DNA of 64,000 nucleotides, from positions 124,001 to 188,000 of the forward strand of contig NZ_QEOL01000007.1 in the NCBI RefSeq assembly GCF_003096715.1. The letters are read 5' to 3'. This DNA is from Paraburkholderia silvatlantica. GTDB taxonomy: Bacteria; Pseudomonadota; Gammaproteobacteria; Burkholderiales; Burkholderiaceae. A model generated the notes under the pieces. The model made no database searches. It was not told where the DNA came from and worked only from the letters and a program-made list of their open reading frames with translations. How positions within the stretch are numbered: the first letter of the stretch is position 1; every line of letters begins with the position of its first letter. Positions 16,807 through 26,727 of this stretch are shown here, in pieces. The position numbers and the translations under genes are program-made.

Positions 16807-16908
16807 TTCAAAAGCACGGCATTCATGGCGCTGCGCACGTGATCGAAGGCGCTCAGCGAAGCCACTGAGCGGTGATAAACTCGCATCACCCATCCCCCTA
16901 TCGTGCCC

Positions 16909-17454
16909 ATGAAATTCTGCTCGACTTGCGGTCAGGCGGTAAGCCTGCTCATTCCGCCCGGCGACAATCGCGAACGCTACGTCTGCTCACACTGCGGCAC
17001 CATCCACTATCAGAATCCGCGCAACGTGGTCGGCACGGTTCCGGTCTGGGAAGACAAGGTGCTGTTGTGCCGCCGCGCGATCGAGCCGCGCTACGGCTAC
17101 TGGACGCTGCCCGCCGGCTTCATGGAGATGGGTGAGACGACCGCCGAAGCCGCGGCGCGCGAGACGCTCGAGGAAGCCGGCGCGCGCGTCGAGGTGCAGA
17201 ACCTCTTTTCGCTCCTGAACGTGCCACGCGTGCACCAGGTGCATCTGTTCTATCTCGCGCGCCTGCTCGACATCGATATCGCAGCCGGTGAGGAAAGCCT
17301 CGAAGTGCGGCTTTTCGAAGAGCACGAGATTCCCTGGGACGACATTGCGTTTCCAACGGTCGGGCAGACCCTGCGCTGCTTCTTCGCCGATCGCCAGTCG
17401 GGCAGCTTCGGGCTGCACACCGGCGACGTCCTGCGCTCGCTGCGCGACGGCTGA
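16909..17454 (+). CDS. NUDIX hydrolase with N-terminal zinc ribbon
   Basis: 181 aa. Zinc ribbon Cys pairs C4/C7 and C26/C29; Nudix box exactly fits GX5EX7REUXEEXGU at G70-A92 (ending RETLEEAGA). This architecture is that of NADH/FAD/ADP-ribose pyrophosphatase-like enzymes; the substrate is not fixed by the sequence. ATG at 16909 is preferred over the GTG two codons earlier because family members begin MKFC. Starts a run of housekeeping genes (aat, bpt, pyrD) read in the same direction. Confidence 0.92.
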   Translation: MKFCSTCGQAVSLLIPPGDNRERYVCSHCGTIHYQNPRNVVGTVPVWEDKVLLCRRAIEPRYGYWTLPAGFMEMGETTAEAAARETLEEAGARVEVQNLFSLLNVPRVHQVHLFYLARLLDIDIAAGEESLEVRLFEEHEIPWDDIAFPTVGQTLRCFFADRQSGSFGLHTGDVLRSLRDG

Positions 17455-17481
17455 TCTCCCCTTCTGACTGCGCCTGCAACG

Positions 17482-18246
17482 ATGGTCCCCTGGCTTTCGC
17501 CCGACGAACCGTTTCCTGCCGTCGAGCGCGCACTCGGCGCGTCGAGCGGCGCGCCGGGCCTGCTCGCCGCGAGCGCGGACCTGCTCCCCGCGCGCCTCAT
17601 CGACGCCTACCGGCGCGGCATTTTCCCGTGGTACTCCGATGGCCAGCCGGTGCTCTGGTGGAGCCCCGACCCGCGCATGATCCTGCGCCCCGACGAATTC
17701 AAGGTCTCGCCCTCATTCAGGAAAACGCTCAAGCGCGTGCTGCGTGAAAACGCGTGGGAAATTCGCGTCGACCATAATTTCGCCGCCGTGATGCGCGCGT
17801 GCGCGTGCGCGCCGCGGCGCGGCCAGCGCGGCACCTGGATCACCGGCGACGTGATCGACGCCTACTCCGCCCTGCACCGCGTGGGCGATGCGCACAGCGT
17901 CGAGGCCTGGTTCGGCGGCGAGCGCGTGGGCGGCCTCTATGGCGTGGCGCTCGGCACGATGTTCTTCGGCGAGTCGATGTTCGCCTCCATGACCGACGCC
18001 TCGAAGATCGCGCTCGCGGCGCTTGTCGCGCATCTGCGCCGCCACGGCGTCGAGTTGATCGACTGCCAGCAGAACACCGCGCATCTCGCCTCGCTCGGCG
18101 GGCGCGAAATCTCGCGCAAGGCGTTCATTGCGCACGTGCGCACGCACGTGAGAGCCGCGCCCATTCCCTGGACATTCGACAAAGCCGTGCTCGCCGATCT
18201 GCTAGGCGGGTCCGGCGCACCCGACGAATTCTTGCCCGCTGCGTGA
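17482..18246 (+). CDS. aat: Leucyl/phenylalanyl-tRNA--protein transferase
   Basis: 254 aa. Transfers Leu or Phe from tRNA to proteins with N-terminal Arg or Lys, marking them for ClpS/ClpAP. Family stretches: [60 protein letters not shown], and [14 protein letters not shown]. Begins 27 bases after the NUDIX stop and precedes bpt, the second N-end-rule transferase, an order that is widespread in betaproteobacteria. Confidence 0.96.
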   Translation: MVPWLSPDEPFPAVERALGASSGAPGLLAASADLLPARLIDAYRRGIFPWYSDGQPVLWWSPDPRMILRPDEFKVSPSFRKTLKRVLRENAWEIRVDHNFAAVMRACACAPRRGQRGTWITGDVIDAYSALHRVGDAHSVEAWFGGERVGGLYGVALGTMFFGESMFASMTDASKIALAALVAHLRRHGVELIDCQQNTAHLASLGGREISRKAFIAHVRTHVRAAPIPWTFDKAVLADLLGGSGAPDEFLPAA

Positions 18247-18513
18247 ATGACCGGTCCGCGCTGCCGGCGGGCGGCAAATGAGTGGCGCATGAGCGACGCA
18301 AGACCGCCCGCGTGCGCGCTAGCGACAGCCCGCGCAATTCGATGGATACATGTTCGGCGTCAATGTTAGACTGAATAGCGAACCCGGCGCCGCCCGGCCT
18401 TGCCTGGCACGCCACGTGCAGCACGCCGTGTGGCCCGGCAACGCTTGCGCGCGAGGCCGGGTGCGCGGCGCGCGCGCCACGCGACGATCCGAACTGCTAC
18501 GAGAGCTGCCAAC

Positions 18514-19278
18514 GTGACGCATCCAAACGAGCTGCCGCTTTCACCGCTTTCCGCGCTGCAATTCTATGCAACGGCGCCCTACCCCTGCAGCTACCTGGAG
18601 GGGCGCATCGCGCGCTCGCAGGTGGCAACGCCCAGTCATCTCATCAACTCCGACGTCTATACCGATCTCGTGAAGGCCGGCTTCCGGCGCTCGGGCGTGT
18701 TCACCTATCGTCCCTACTGCGACGGTTGCCGCGCATGCGTGCCGGTGCGCGTGCCGGTCGAGCGCTTCACGCCGAGCCGCACGCAGCGCCGCGCGTGGAA
18801 GCGGCACGGCGCGCTCGTCGCCACGGTCGCGCCGCTGCACTACGACGAGGCGCACTACGCGCTCTACATGCGCTATCAGTCGGCGCGCCACGCCGGCGGC
18901 GGCATGGATCGTGACAGCCGCGACCAGTACGAGCAGTTCCTGCTGCAAAGCCGGATCAACTCACGGCTGGTCGAATTCCGCGAGCCGGACCCCGCGCAGC
19001 CGGACCAGCCCGGCACGTTGCGCATGGTGAGCATGATCGACATCCTCGGCGACGGGCTTTCTTCGGTCTACACGTTCTTCGAGCCGGACACACTCCACAC
19101 GAGTTACGGCACCTACAACATCCTCTGGCAGATCGAGCAGGCCCGCAGCCTTCAGTTGCCTTACGTCTATCTCGGCTACTGGATCCGCGAGAGCCCGAAA
19201 ATGGCCTACAAGGCGCGCTTCCAGCCGCTCGAAGGCCTCTTCGACGGCGCATGGGCCGTACTCACGCCCGAAGCCTGA
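18514..19278 (+). CDS. bpt: Aspartate/glutamate leucyltransferase
   Basis: 254 aa homologue of eukaryotic arginyltransferases that adds Leu to N-terminal Asp/Glu. GTG at 18514 with GAGAG eight bases upstream; the open frame further upstream is low-complexity Arg-rich and not part of the family. Seen: [12 protein letters not shown], the Cys cluster [34 protein letters not shown], and YVYLGYWI near the end. Works with aat in the bacterial N-end rule pathway. Confidence 0.95.
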   Translation: MTHPNELPLSPLSALQFYATAPYPCSYLEGRIARSQVATPSHLINSDVYTDLVKAGFRRSGVFTYRPYCDGCRACVPVRVPVERFTPSRTQRRAWKRHGALVATVAPLHYDEAHYALYMRYQSARHAGGGMDRDSRDQYEQFLLQSRINSRLVEFREPDPAQPDQPGTLRMVSMIDILGDGLSSVYTFFEPDTLHTSYGTYNILWQIEQARSLQLPYVYLGYWIRESPKMAYKARFQPLEGLFDGAWAVLTPEA

Positions 19279-19357
19279 GCCCGCGGCGCGTCGCCCTGGG
19301 CCCGCGTTGCCGCTAAAATAGCGGGTTCCCATTTTCCGGCGCCCGCGCCTTCTTCCC

Positions 19358-20392
19358 GTGTTCAGCACCCTTTATCCGTTCGTCCGCGACCAGCTCTTTC
19401 GCATGGACGCCGAAGACGCCCATCACCTCTCGCTGCGCATGATCGGCGCCGCCGGCCGCACCGGCATGGCGGGTCTGCTCGCCCCGCGCGTGCCCGATTC
19501 GCCGCGCACCGTCATGGGCCTGACCTTCCGCAACCCGGTCGGCCTCGCCGCGGGCCTCGACAAGGAAGGTGCCGCGATCGACGGTTTCGCCGCGCTCGGC
19601 TTCGGCTTCATCGAGGTGGGCACCGTGACGCCGCGCCCGCAGCCGGGCAATCCGCGCCCGCGCATTTTCCGGCTGCCGCAGGCGGGCGGCATCATCAACC
19701 GGATGGGGTTCAACAACCACGGCGTCGAGCAGTTCGTGAAAAACGTGCAGGCCGCGCGCTATCGCGGCATTCTCGGCCTGAACATCGGCAAGAACGCCGA
19801 TACGCCGATCGAGCGCGCCGCCGACGACTATCTCTTCTGCCTCGAGCGCGTCTATCCGTTCGCGAGCTACGTGACGATCAATATCTCGTCGCCGAACACG
19901 AAGAATCTGCGCCAGCTGCAAGGCGGCGGCGAACTCGACGCCCTCCTCGCCGCGCTCAAGGACAAGCAGCAACGTCTGGCCGACATGCACGGCAAGCTCG
20001 TGCCGCTCGCGCTCAAGATCGCGCCCGATCTCGACGACGAGCAGATCAAGGAAATCGCCGACACGCTCCTGCGCCACAAGATCGAAGGCGTGATCGCGAC
20101 CAACACCACGCTCTCGCGCGCGGCGGTGGAAGGCATGCCGAATGCGAACGAAACGGGCGGCCTCTCGGGACGCCCGGTGTTCGAAGCCTCGAACAGCGTG
20201 ATCCGCAAGCTGCGCGCCGAGCTGGGCGCAGACGTGCCCATCATCGGCGTAGGCGGCATTTTTTCGGGCGACGACGCGCGTGCGAAGATCGCGGCCGGCG
20301 CCTCGCTCGTGCAGGTCTACACGGGCTTCATCTACCGGGGCCCGGCGCTCGTCGCCGAATGCGCGCGGGCGCTGGCCTCGGGCCGCGCGTAA
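19358..20392 (+). CDS. pyrD: Dihydroorotate dehydrogenase (quinone), class 2
   Basis: 344 aa, FMN enzyme of pyrimidine synthesis that passes electrons to quinone at the inner membrane. GTG start at 19358 ([14 protein letters not shown]), with the amphipathic N-terminal helix pair typical of class 2. FMN/active-site segments: [24 protein letters not shown], and [12 protein letters not shown] with the catalytic Ser, [11 protein letters not shown] at the phosphate site. Monocistronic or end of the aat-bpt series. Confidence 0.97.
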   Translation: MFSTLYPFVRDQLFRMDAEDAHHLSLRMIGAAGRTGMAGLLAPRVPDSPRTVMGLTFRNPVGLAAGLDKEGAAIDGFAALGFGFIEVGTVTPRPQPGNPRPRIFRLPQAGGIINRMGFNNHGVEQFVKNVQAARYRGILGLNIGKNADTPIERAADDYLFCLERVYPFASYVTINISSPNTKNLRQLQGGGELDALLAALKDKQQRLADMHGKLVPLALKIAPDLDDEQIKEIADTLLRHKIEGVIATNTTLSRAAVEGMPNANETGGLSGRPVFEASNSVIRKLRAELGADVPIIGVGGIFSGDDARAKIAAGASLVQVYTGFIYRGPALVAECARALASGRA

Positions 20393-20475
20393 AGCTATAG
20401 TGGCAGGCTAGTCACGGCGCATCGGAGGCGCTGTGCACTAGCACCAGAATCGCAGCAGCAGAACAAGAGGAAAAC

Positions 20476-21273
20476 ATGAAATCCGCTTTGCTGAAAAAAC
20501 TCCTTGCACTTGCAATCGTTGGCGCATCGTTCGTCGCTGCCAGCGCCCACGCCGATGACCTGCTCGACCAGGTCAAGGCGCGCGGCACGCTGCGCGTCGG
20601 TCTCGAAGGCACGTTTCCCCCGTTCAACTCGAAGGCGCCCAACGGCGAGCTGGTCGGCTATGACGTCGACATCGCCAAGGCCGTCGCCGCGAAAATGGGC
20701 CTCAAGCCCGAATTCGTCACGACCGAATGGAGCGGCATCATCGCGGGCCTGCAGGCAGGCAAGTTCGACGTGATCGTAAACCAGGTCGGCGTGACCGACC
20801 AGCGCAAGGCCGCGCTCGACTTCTCGCCGGCATACACGTACTCGGCCGCACAGCTCATCCAGCGCAAGGACGACACGCGCCAGTTCAAGTCGCTCGAAGA
20901 CCTGAAGGGCAAAAAGCTCGGCGTCGGCCTCGGCACCAACTACATGGATATGGCCAAGTCGGTGCCGGGCATCGACGTGAAGACCTATCCGGGCGCCCCG
21001 GAATATCTGCGCGACCTCGCAGCGGGCCGCCTCGACGCGGCGCTCAACGACCGCCTGATGCTCGCCTACCTGCTCAAGAACTCGCAGCTGCCGCTGCGCA
21101 CGGGCGCAACGGTCGGCGCGGGCAACCCGTCGGCCATCCCGTTCAGGAAGGGCAATCCGAAGTTCGCCAAGGCGATCGACGACGCGATGACGCAACTCGA
21201 AGCCGACGGCACCTTCACGAAGATCTCGGACAAATGGTTCGGCATCGACGTGACGAAGCCGATCTCGCAATGA
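20476..21273 (+). CDS. Polar amino acid (cystine-type) ABC transporter substrate-binding protein
   Basis: 265 aa periplasmic protein with a Sec signal peptide (res. 1-26, cleavage after ASAHA). SBP_bac_3 fold: GTLRVGLEGTFPPFN, GYDVDIAKAVA, FDVIVNQVGVTDQRKAALDFS. The sequence resembles the FliY/TcyJ L-cystine-binding group, so cystine is the best guess, but related proteins bind other amino acids. Good ribosome site (AGAGGAAAAC before ATG 20476). A strong stem-loop separates it from the permease gene, which would allow excess binding protein. No ATPase gene is present. Confidence 0.88.
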   Translation: MKSALLKKLLALAIVGASFVAASAHADDLLDQVKARGTLRVGLEGTFPPFNSKAPNGELVGYDVDIAKAVAAKMGLKPEFVTTEWSGIIAGLQAGKFDVIVNQVGVTDQRKAALDFSPAYTYSAAQLIQRKDDTRQFKSLEDLKGKKLGVGLGTNYMDMAKSVPGIDVKTYPGAPEYLRDLAAGRLDAALNDRLMLAYLLKNSQLPLRTGATVGAGNPSAIPFRKGNPKFAKAIDDAMTQLEADGTFTKISDKWFGIDVTKPISQ

Positions 21274-21312
21274 TCCGGCAATGATCGCGAGCGCCGCACA
21301 GTCCGGCTGACA

Positions 21313-21344
21313 CGAAGGGCGGCATCGCACGATGCCGCCCTTCG
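21313..21344 (+). other. Intercistronic stem-loop between binding protein and permease
   Basis: Perfect 15-base arms CGAAGGGCGGCATCG and CGATGCCGCCCTTCG with a two-base loop, no T-run. Such structures protect the upstream message or attenuate the downstream gene. Confidence 0.8.
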
Positions 21345-21396
21345 CACATCTGCATCCATTGCAAAAACGCGCCACCACATTTCGTTACCTACGCCC

Positions 21397-22056
21397 ATGC
21401 CCATCTATACGCTCATCATCCAGTCGCTGCCGGTGCTCGCACAGGGCGCGGTGCTGACGGTCAAGTTCGCCGTGCTTTCGATGATCTTCGGGCTCATCGG
21501 CGGTGCCGTGCTCGCGCTCATGGGCATCAGCTCGAAGCGCGCGCTCGTGTTCATCGCACGCGTGTATGTGAGCCTGATGCGCGGCACGCCGCTGCTCGTG
21601 CAGATCTTCGTCATTTATTACGGATTGCCGAGCATCGGCGTCTCGCTCGACCCGACGCCCGCAGGCGTGATCGCGCTTTCCGCGAACGTGGCGGCGTATC
21701 TCTCGGAGAGCATGCGCGGCGCGATTCTCGGCATTCATAGCGGACAGTGGCTCGCGGCCTATAGCCTCGGCCTCTCGCGCAGCCAGACCCTGCGCTACGT
21801 GATCGCGCCGCAGGCCTTGCGCATCGCGGTGCCGAGCCTCTCGAACAGCCTCATCAGCCTCATCAAGGACACGTCGCTCGTTTCGGTCATCACCGTGACG
21901 GAACTGCTGCGCAGCGCGCAGGAAATCATCGCTTCGACGTATCAGCCGCTGCCGCTCTATCTCGCGGCGGCCGCCGTGTACTGGGTGCTTTGCCAGGTGC
22001 TCGAATGGGTGCAGCACTGGTACGAAAGGCGCCTTGCGCTGCCTGCGCGCCACTGA
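21397..22056 (+). CDS. Polar amino acid ABC transporter permease
   Basis: 219 aa, HEQR-type permease of the HisM/TcyL class. Family marks: VKFAVLSMIFGLIGG, VSLMRGTPLLVQIFVIYYG, and the EAA-like ASLGLSRSQTLRYVIAPQALR equivalent, with about five membrane helices. Forms the channel for the substrate-binding protein encoded 123 bases upstream. The ATPase partner must be encoded elsewhere. No strong ribosome site before ATG 21397. Confidence 0.9.
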   Translation: MPIYTLIIQSLPVLAQGAVLTVKFAVLSMIFGLIGGAVLALMGISSKRALVFIARVYVSLMRGTPLLVQIFVIYYGLPSIGVSLDPTPAGVIALSANVAAYLSESMRGAILGIHSGQWLAAYSLGLSRSQTLRYVIAPQALRIAVPSLSNSLISLIKDTSLVSVITVTELLRSAQEIIASTYQPLPLYLAAAAVYWVLCQVLEWVQHWYERRLALPARH

Positions 22057-22089
22057 GCCTGCGTGCCTCACCTCACGCGCGTTTTCATG

Positions 22090-22113
22090 CACGGCCCGCA
22101 CAGGCGGGCCGTG
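22090..22113. terminator. GC-rich hairpin between convergent genes
   Basis: CACGGCCCGC and GCGGGCCGTG with loop ACAG, between the permease stop and the opposing oxidoreductase stop. No U-tract on either strand, so termination is likely but not certain. Confidence 0.6.
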
Positions 22114-22138
22114 TCGCTTTCAAGCCGCTATGAGCTTG

Positions 22139-23116
22139 TCACTCGCACGGGAAACGCAGTCCGAGCGCCGCACGTGCAGCGTCTGCCATGGCGAGCATGC
22201 GGCGCGAGGTGTCGTGCGCCATCACCGGGCTTTCGAGCGCGCCCGCGCGCAGCAGCTCGCAGAAGTGAGCAGTCTCATAGTTGAGGCCACCGCCCTCGAA
22301 CGGCTCGTCGAGTTCGACGACGCGGCCATCCACATAGCGCACCGTCGCGCGCGCCGGATTCCACCAGTTCGCGTGTATCGTCACGTTGCCGAGCGGCCCC
22401 GCCAGCAGCGCGTCGCCATAGCCGTGCAGATCGAGCCCGCAGAACAACTGCGCAATGCCGCGCTCATGCTGGCAATTGAGACTCGCGAAGGTATCCACGC
22501 CCGTCGAGCCGAGGCGCCCCACGGTCTGCACCCCGCGCGGCGCGCCGAGCCAGTCGACGGCAAGAAACATTTCGTACACCCCGATGTCGAGCAGCGCCCC
22601 GCCCGCCTGTTCGAACGAAAGCGAGGGATGGCCGGCCGGTACGCTGGCCACCGAACACCCCGCGCGCACGAGCCCCACCGGCCCGATGGGATCGGCGTCC
22701 AGTTGCGCACGCAACTTTCGATAGAGGGGATAGAACGGCGGCTTCATCGCCTCCATGAAGAGGCGCTGCGCGCGGCGCGCCGCATCGAGCACGCGTTCGA
22801 GCTGTGCGCCGTTGACGGTGGCGGGCTTTTCGCACAGCACGGGCAAGCCGGCTTCGAGCGCGGCAACGGCGTACTGGGCGTGACTGTCCTGCATCGTGGC
22901 AATATACACGGCGTCGATGCCGCTCGCGAAGAGCGCATCCACGCTCTCGCACGCCTGTGCGCCGCAGGTAGCGGCAAGCGCCTGCGCAGTGGCCGCACGC
23001 CGCGACCAGACCGCTTCGACGCGTGCATGCGGCACGTGCGCGACGCCCTGCGCGAAGCGGTGCGCAATGCGCCCCGCGCCGACGATGCCCCAACGTATCG
23101 TTTGTATTTCGCTCAT
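22139..23116 (-). CDS. Gfo/Idh/MocA-family NAD(P)-dependent oxidoreductase
   Basis: 325 aa. N-terminal Rossmann fold with GIVGAGRIAHRFA; EKPATVNGAQ carries the family Lys (EKP); C-terminal alpha/beta domain with GGALLDIGVYEMFLA. Oxidises or reduces a sugar, inositol or similar; substrate unknown. ATG at 23116 with GGAG upstream. A GntR regulator is the next gene upstream on the same strand (169 bases), which may control it. Resembles dihydrodiol/1,5-anhydro-fructose-type members only in general. Confidence 0.88.
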   Translation of the reverse strand: MSEIQTIRWGIVGAGRIAHRFAQGVAHVPHARVEAVWSRRAATAQALAATCGAQACESVDALFASGIDAVYIATMQDSHAQYAVAALEAGLPVLCEKPATVNGAQLERVLDAARRAQRLFMEAMKPPFYPLYRKLRAQLDADPIGPVGLVRAGCSVASVPAGHPSLSFEQAGGALLDIGVYEMFLAVDWLGAPRGVQTVGRLGSTGVDTFASLNCQHERGIAQLFCGLDLHGYGDALLAGPLGNVTIHANWWNPARATVRYVDGRVVELDEPFEGGGLNYETAHFCELLRAGALESPVMAHDTSRRMLAMADAARAALGLRFPCE

Positions 23117-23285
23117 GTGCTGCGTGCTCCGGCTGTGAGGTCCAAGGCCGCCGCACGACGTTCATCATGCACGGCGCACCCAAAGACACGCACGATACCG
23201 GCACGCGCCGCGCGCCGCAATGCGCTCGCATCGCTCCACGCGCAGCGAGCGCATGGACGCGAGCAAAGCGACGCCGCGAACGGCC

Positions 23286-24005
23286 TTAGCGCTGCTCCAG
23301 CGCCTCGGGCGCGAGCGCGCGAGTGAGTTCGTCGGCGGTGTATTCGATCATCGCGAGCGCGGCCGCTTCGGCCTCTTTCGGCGCACGCCGTTCGATCGCA
23401 TCGACGATGCGCCCATGCGCCGCCACGACGTTGCTCCAGCCGCCGTCACGCGTGCTGAGAATCGGATTCACGAGCGAGAGCGCGCCGCGAATGATCGCCG
23501 CCATCTGCTGATAAAACTGATTCCCGCTCGCCGCGAGGATGCGCGTGTGCAGAAGCGCGTCGGCGGTCTGGAAATCCGGATCGTCGGTGCTCGTCCGGCG
23601 CAATGCCTCGAACGCCTCGCGAATGCCGGCGATGTCCGCCGCGCTTGCGCGCGTGGCCGCGAGCGCGCAAGCCGCCGGTTCGATCAGGCCGCGAAACTCG
23701 ATCACGTCGCGCAGAAACGTCTTGTCCGGTTTCGAGCGGAAACGCCAGCTCACGACGTCCTCGTCGATCATGCGCCAGTCGCGCATGGGCCGGATGCGCG
23801 TGCCTATTTTCGGCCGCACGTCGAGCATGTGACGCGCAAGCAGCATGGAGAGCGCCTCGCGCATCACCGTGCGGCTCACGTCGAACTCCTTCGAAAGGAT
23901 GTCCTGCGGCGGCAGCACGGCGCCGTACCGCTCCTCGACGATGCCTGCAATCAGCCCGTCCATCACCTTGCTGACGAGCGAGCGTTCCTTGTTCCCCAGT
24001 TCCAT
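23286..24005 (-). CDS. GntR-family regulator, FadR/FCD subgroup
   Basis: 239 aa. Winged helix at about res. 10-75 (LPPQDILSKEFDVSRTVMREALSML) followed by an FCD effector domain of helices with the metal-type residues spaced D...H...H (DALLHTRI, VAAHGRIVDAI). Similar to sugar-acid regulators such as those of galactonate or gluconate genes. Its target may be the downstream oxidoreductase. ATG 24005 follows a GGGG-rich site. Confidence 0.88.
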   Translation of the reverse strand: MELGNKERSLVSKVMDGLIAGIVEERYGAVLPPQDILSKEFDVSRTVMREALSMLLARHMLDVRPKIGTRIRPMRDWRMIDEDVVSWRFRSKPDKTFLRDVIEFRGLIEPAACALAATRASAADIAGIREAFEALRRTSTDDPDFQTADALLHTRILAASGNQFYQQMAAIIRGALSLVNPILSTRDGGWSNVVAAHGRIVDAIERRAPKEAEAAALAMIEYTADELTRALAPEALEQR

Positions 24006-24377
24006 GACCCTACCCCCCGATGTGGGCGTTATCGCCCATGTTTGCCGGATACTGCGCGGGCCCTCGTGCGTCGTCGAACTTAGGTGTTAAGTTGCCATGC
24101 GCTTCGCATAATTCGCCAGCCAGGATATCTCCTGACATGATGCTTGCGCGCACGCATCGTGTTCGTATTTACGCGTGTTGCGTCGGCCCTTGCGCTGCTG
24201 TTTTTGTAAGGCGATCGTATGAATCGCCCACTTACTTCAATCGACACGCTTTCAATCGGCTTCAAATCGATCGGCACTCCCTGGCTGTGCATATGCGGGG
24301 ATGCCGGCGTGCATGTTTCTTCTACGCACGCTTTTTTGCGCGCGGCCCAACGTCGTGCCGTTCAACGTTGCATCTGT
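24006..24377. other. Intergenic region between manC 3' end and GntR start
   Basis: 372 bases, noticeably richer in A/T than the flanks, with no supportable gene. It should contain the GntR promoter (minus strand). No hairpin with a T-run was seen at the manC end. Confidence 0.5.
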
Positions 24378-25937
24378 TCAACGTTGTATCCGGCCGTACT
24401 CATCGTCGAAGCGAACGATGTCGTCTTCGCCCAGATAGGCGCCCGACTGCACCTCGATGATCTCGAGCGGCGTCTTGCCCGGGTTCTCCAGCCGGTGCTT
24501 GACGCCCAGCGGAATGTAGGTCGATTCGTTTTCCGAAAGCAGGAAAACCTCTTCGCCGCGCGTGACGCGCGCCGTGCCGCGCACCACGGTCCAATGCTCC
24601 GCGCGGTGATGATGCATCTGCAGCGACAGCCGCCCGCCCGGCTTCACGACGATGCGCTTGACCTGGAAGCGTTCGCCCTGGTCGAGCGAGTCGTAGCAGC
24701 CCCATGGCCGCTCCACGCGCCGGTGATGCTGCGCGACCGCGCTGCGCTCCTGCCTGAGCTTGCCCACGATCGCCTTGACGTCCTGCACGCGATCCCTCGC
24801 CGCAACGAGGACCGCGTCGGCCGTTTCGACGACCACCACGCCGTGCACGCCCACGCAGGCCACGAGCCGTCCGTCCGAATGCGCGAACGTGTCGGTCACG
24901 TCTTCGAACATCACGCGCCCGCGGGCCACGTTGCCGCTCCCATCCTTGTTCGACACCTGCCACACCGCATCCCACGCGCCCACGTCGGACCAGCCGGCCA
25001 CGAGCGGCACGACCACACCCGTGAGCCGCGCGTCGGCGCCGAGCGACTCCATCACCGCGTAGTCGATGGAGTCGGACGGGCACGCGGCGAGCGCCGCGGC
25101 ATCGAGATGCACGGTGCCGTCGGCGTCGATGGCGGCCGCCTCGAACGAGGCCGCGCATTGCGCCGCGATAGCCGGCCGACAAAGCGCAATCGCGGCGAGC
25201 CAGACCGATGCGCGCACTACGAAAATGCCGCTATTCCAGAGGTAATCGCCGCTGGCCACGTAACTCGCCGCGAGTTCGGCGCCCGGCTTTTCCACGAAAC
25301 GCTCGATCACCCGCGCGCCGCTCGCGCCGAGCGCCGCCCCCGCGCCGATGTACCCGTAGCCGGTCTCCGCGCGCTGCGGCGGCACGCCCAGCGTGACAAT
25401 CGCGCCGCGCGCCGCATACCCCACCGCTTCTTCGAGCGCGGCGGCAAACGCCGCGCGATCCGCAATCAGGTGGTCCGCCGGCATGGCGATGAGCACGGGA
25501 TCGCTGTCGCATGCCGCGCCCGCGCCATCGCGCGCTAGCGCCGCCTCGTGCCCGTCGCGCGCCGCCAGCGCCGCCACAGTGAGCGCAGGCGCCGTGTTGC
25601 GCGCAACCGGTTCGAGCACGACGCGAGCGGGCGTGCCGCTGCGGCCGAGCCGGTCGACGGTCATGAGCCGCAGTTCCTCGCTGCTCACGACCACGGGCGC
25701 GGCCTTGCGGATGGCCGCACCTGCCCCGGCATACACCCCGTCGAGCCGCCGCACCGTGGCTTCGAGCAGCGACTCGCCGTCGAGCAGATCGATCAGCTGT
25801 TTCGGGCAATGCTCGCGCGAGAGCGGCCAAAGCCGCGTGCCCGAGCCCCCGGCCAACACCACGGGCTGAACGATGAGCGCAACGTCGGCTTCATTGGCTG
25901 CCGCGATCAAGCCGCCAGGCGTCACGAGCTGATTCAT
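24378..25937 (-). CDS. manC: Mannose-1-phosphate guanylyltransferase / mannose-6-phosphate isomerase
   Basis: 519 aa bifunctional enzyme (type II PMI) supplying GDP-mannose for exopolysaccharide or LPS. Nucleotidyltransferase signature GGSGTRLWPLSRE (from res. 30) with PKQ, sugar-site motif FVEKP, and the C-terminal cupin zinc site QMHHHRAEHW for the isomerase. Longer than typical (about 470-480) because of a 20-residue N-terminus and a polar insertion near res. 130-145 (ALARDGAGAACDSD). No polysaccharide glycosyltransferases adjoin it, so it stands alone here. Confidence 0.95.
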   Translation of the reverse strand: MNQLVTPGGLIAAANEADVALIVQPVVLAGGSGTRLWPLSREHCPKQLIDLLDGESLLEATVRRLDGVYAGAGAAIRKAAPVVVSSEELRLMTVDRLGRSGTPARVVLEPVARNTAPALTVAALAARDGHEAALARDGAGAACDSDPVLIAMPADHLIADRAAFAAALEEAVGYAARGAIVTLGVPPQRAETGYGYIGAGAALGASGARVIERFVEKPGAELAASYVASGDYLWNSGIFVVRASVWLAAIALCRPAIAAQCAASFEAAAIDADGTVHLDAAALAACPSDSIDYAVMESLGADARLTGVVVPLVAGWSDVGAWDAVWQVSNKDGSGNVARGRVMFEDVTDTFAHSDGRLVACVGVHGVVVVETADAVLVAARDRVQDVKAIVGKLRQERSAVAQHHRRVERPWGCYDSLDQGERFQVKRIVVKPGGRLSLQMHHHRAEHWTVVRGTARVTRGEEVFLLSENESTYIPLGVKHRLENPGKTPLEIIEVQSGAYLGEDDIVRFDDEYGRIQR

Positions 25938-26727
25938 GCAGTGAACTCCCCGTTGAAATACGTCGGGTCACGTCGACGAACGCCGAGCCTGCCGGCGGGC
26001 TCGCCCGATGTGTCACGCGCTTCCCCGACTTCTCGAGCCAGGCGAAGCCTCGAGGCTTTTTACGGACCTCATTGGAGCAAACCTCGGCATGCCAATCTGT
26101 ACGCATACCCACACTGACCGCATGCGCACCGGCGGGCGTGCCGCAAAGTCACTCGCGCGCGATGTTTCAGCGCCGAACGTTTTTTCGCCGGCTTCGTCCG
26201 CGTTGCAACAGAACTGAATCAAAACCGCTTGTTTTTTGGGCCGCGGCACGAGTCACCCCCGATGCATGTTTCAACGAGGAGCCATTTCTGAATCCCCCGG
26301 TCGCCAGGAGAAATAATTCAATTGAATCATTGGCTTGCCGCTTTCAAAAAGGTGATGTGCAGCGCGGCGGCCCGCAAGGTCGCCGTACAAAAGTGAAACA
26401 AAAATGCGGCGTTACGCCGCGCTGCCGCATGACCGACTCTCGCTCAGCCGCGTGAATGCGTGCTTTCGCACCGACTGGCACACACCCTGCTAAAGAGGGA
26501 TCGCCACGCGAGCGCAGACGCGGACAACCGAAACCGCACACACAAACGCAAGCGAGTGGGACCAGGCAGGACAGAGCGGGAAAGCAGGAAAGAGCACAAA
26601 CAAGCGGGACTATGGGGCCGGCACGACGAACACATAAGCCGCACGGGAAACGGCAGACAACAACGAGTTCGGCGAACGGAATCAAAAAACAGGAGGCGGC
26701 TCGCGCCGCTTCGCACGAGGACCAGTC
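25938..26727. other. 790-base intergenic region manC / Crp-like gene
   Basis: Divergent promoter region with no convincing gene. Features seen: a 12-base palindrome ATTCAATTGAAT (26317-26328), a GC hairpin around GCGGCGTTACGCCGC near 26404-26418, a purine-rich tract 26540-26620, and a sigma-54-like element at 26476-26490 (separate entry). ORFs in this stretch have no ribosome sites or recognisable products. Confidence 0.55.
26476..26490 (+). promoter_or_regulatory. Sigma-54-type promoter candidate
   Basis: TGGCACACACCCTGC: GG at 26477-26478 and GC at 26489-26490 are exactly ten bases apart, and TGGCAC matches the -24 consensus; the -12 half (CTGCT) is close to TTGCA. The expected start would be near 26502, giving a 225-base leader before the Crp-like gene. 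No enhancer-binding protein gene is nearby. Confidence 0.5.
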
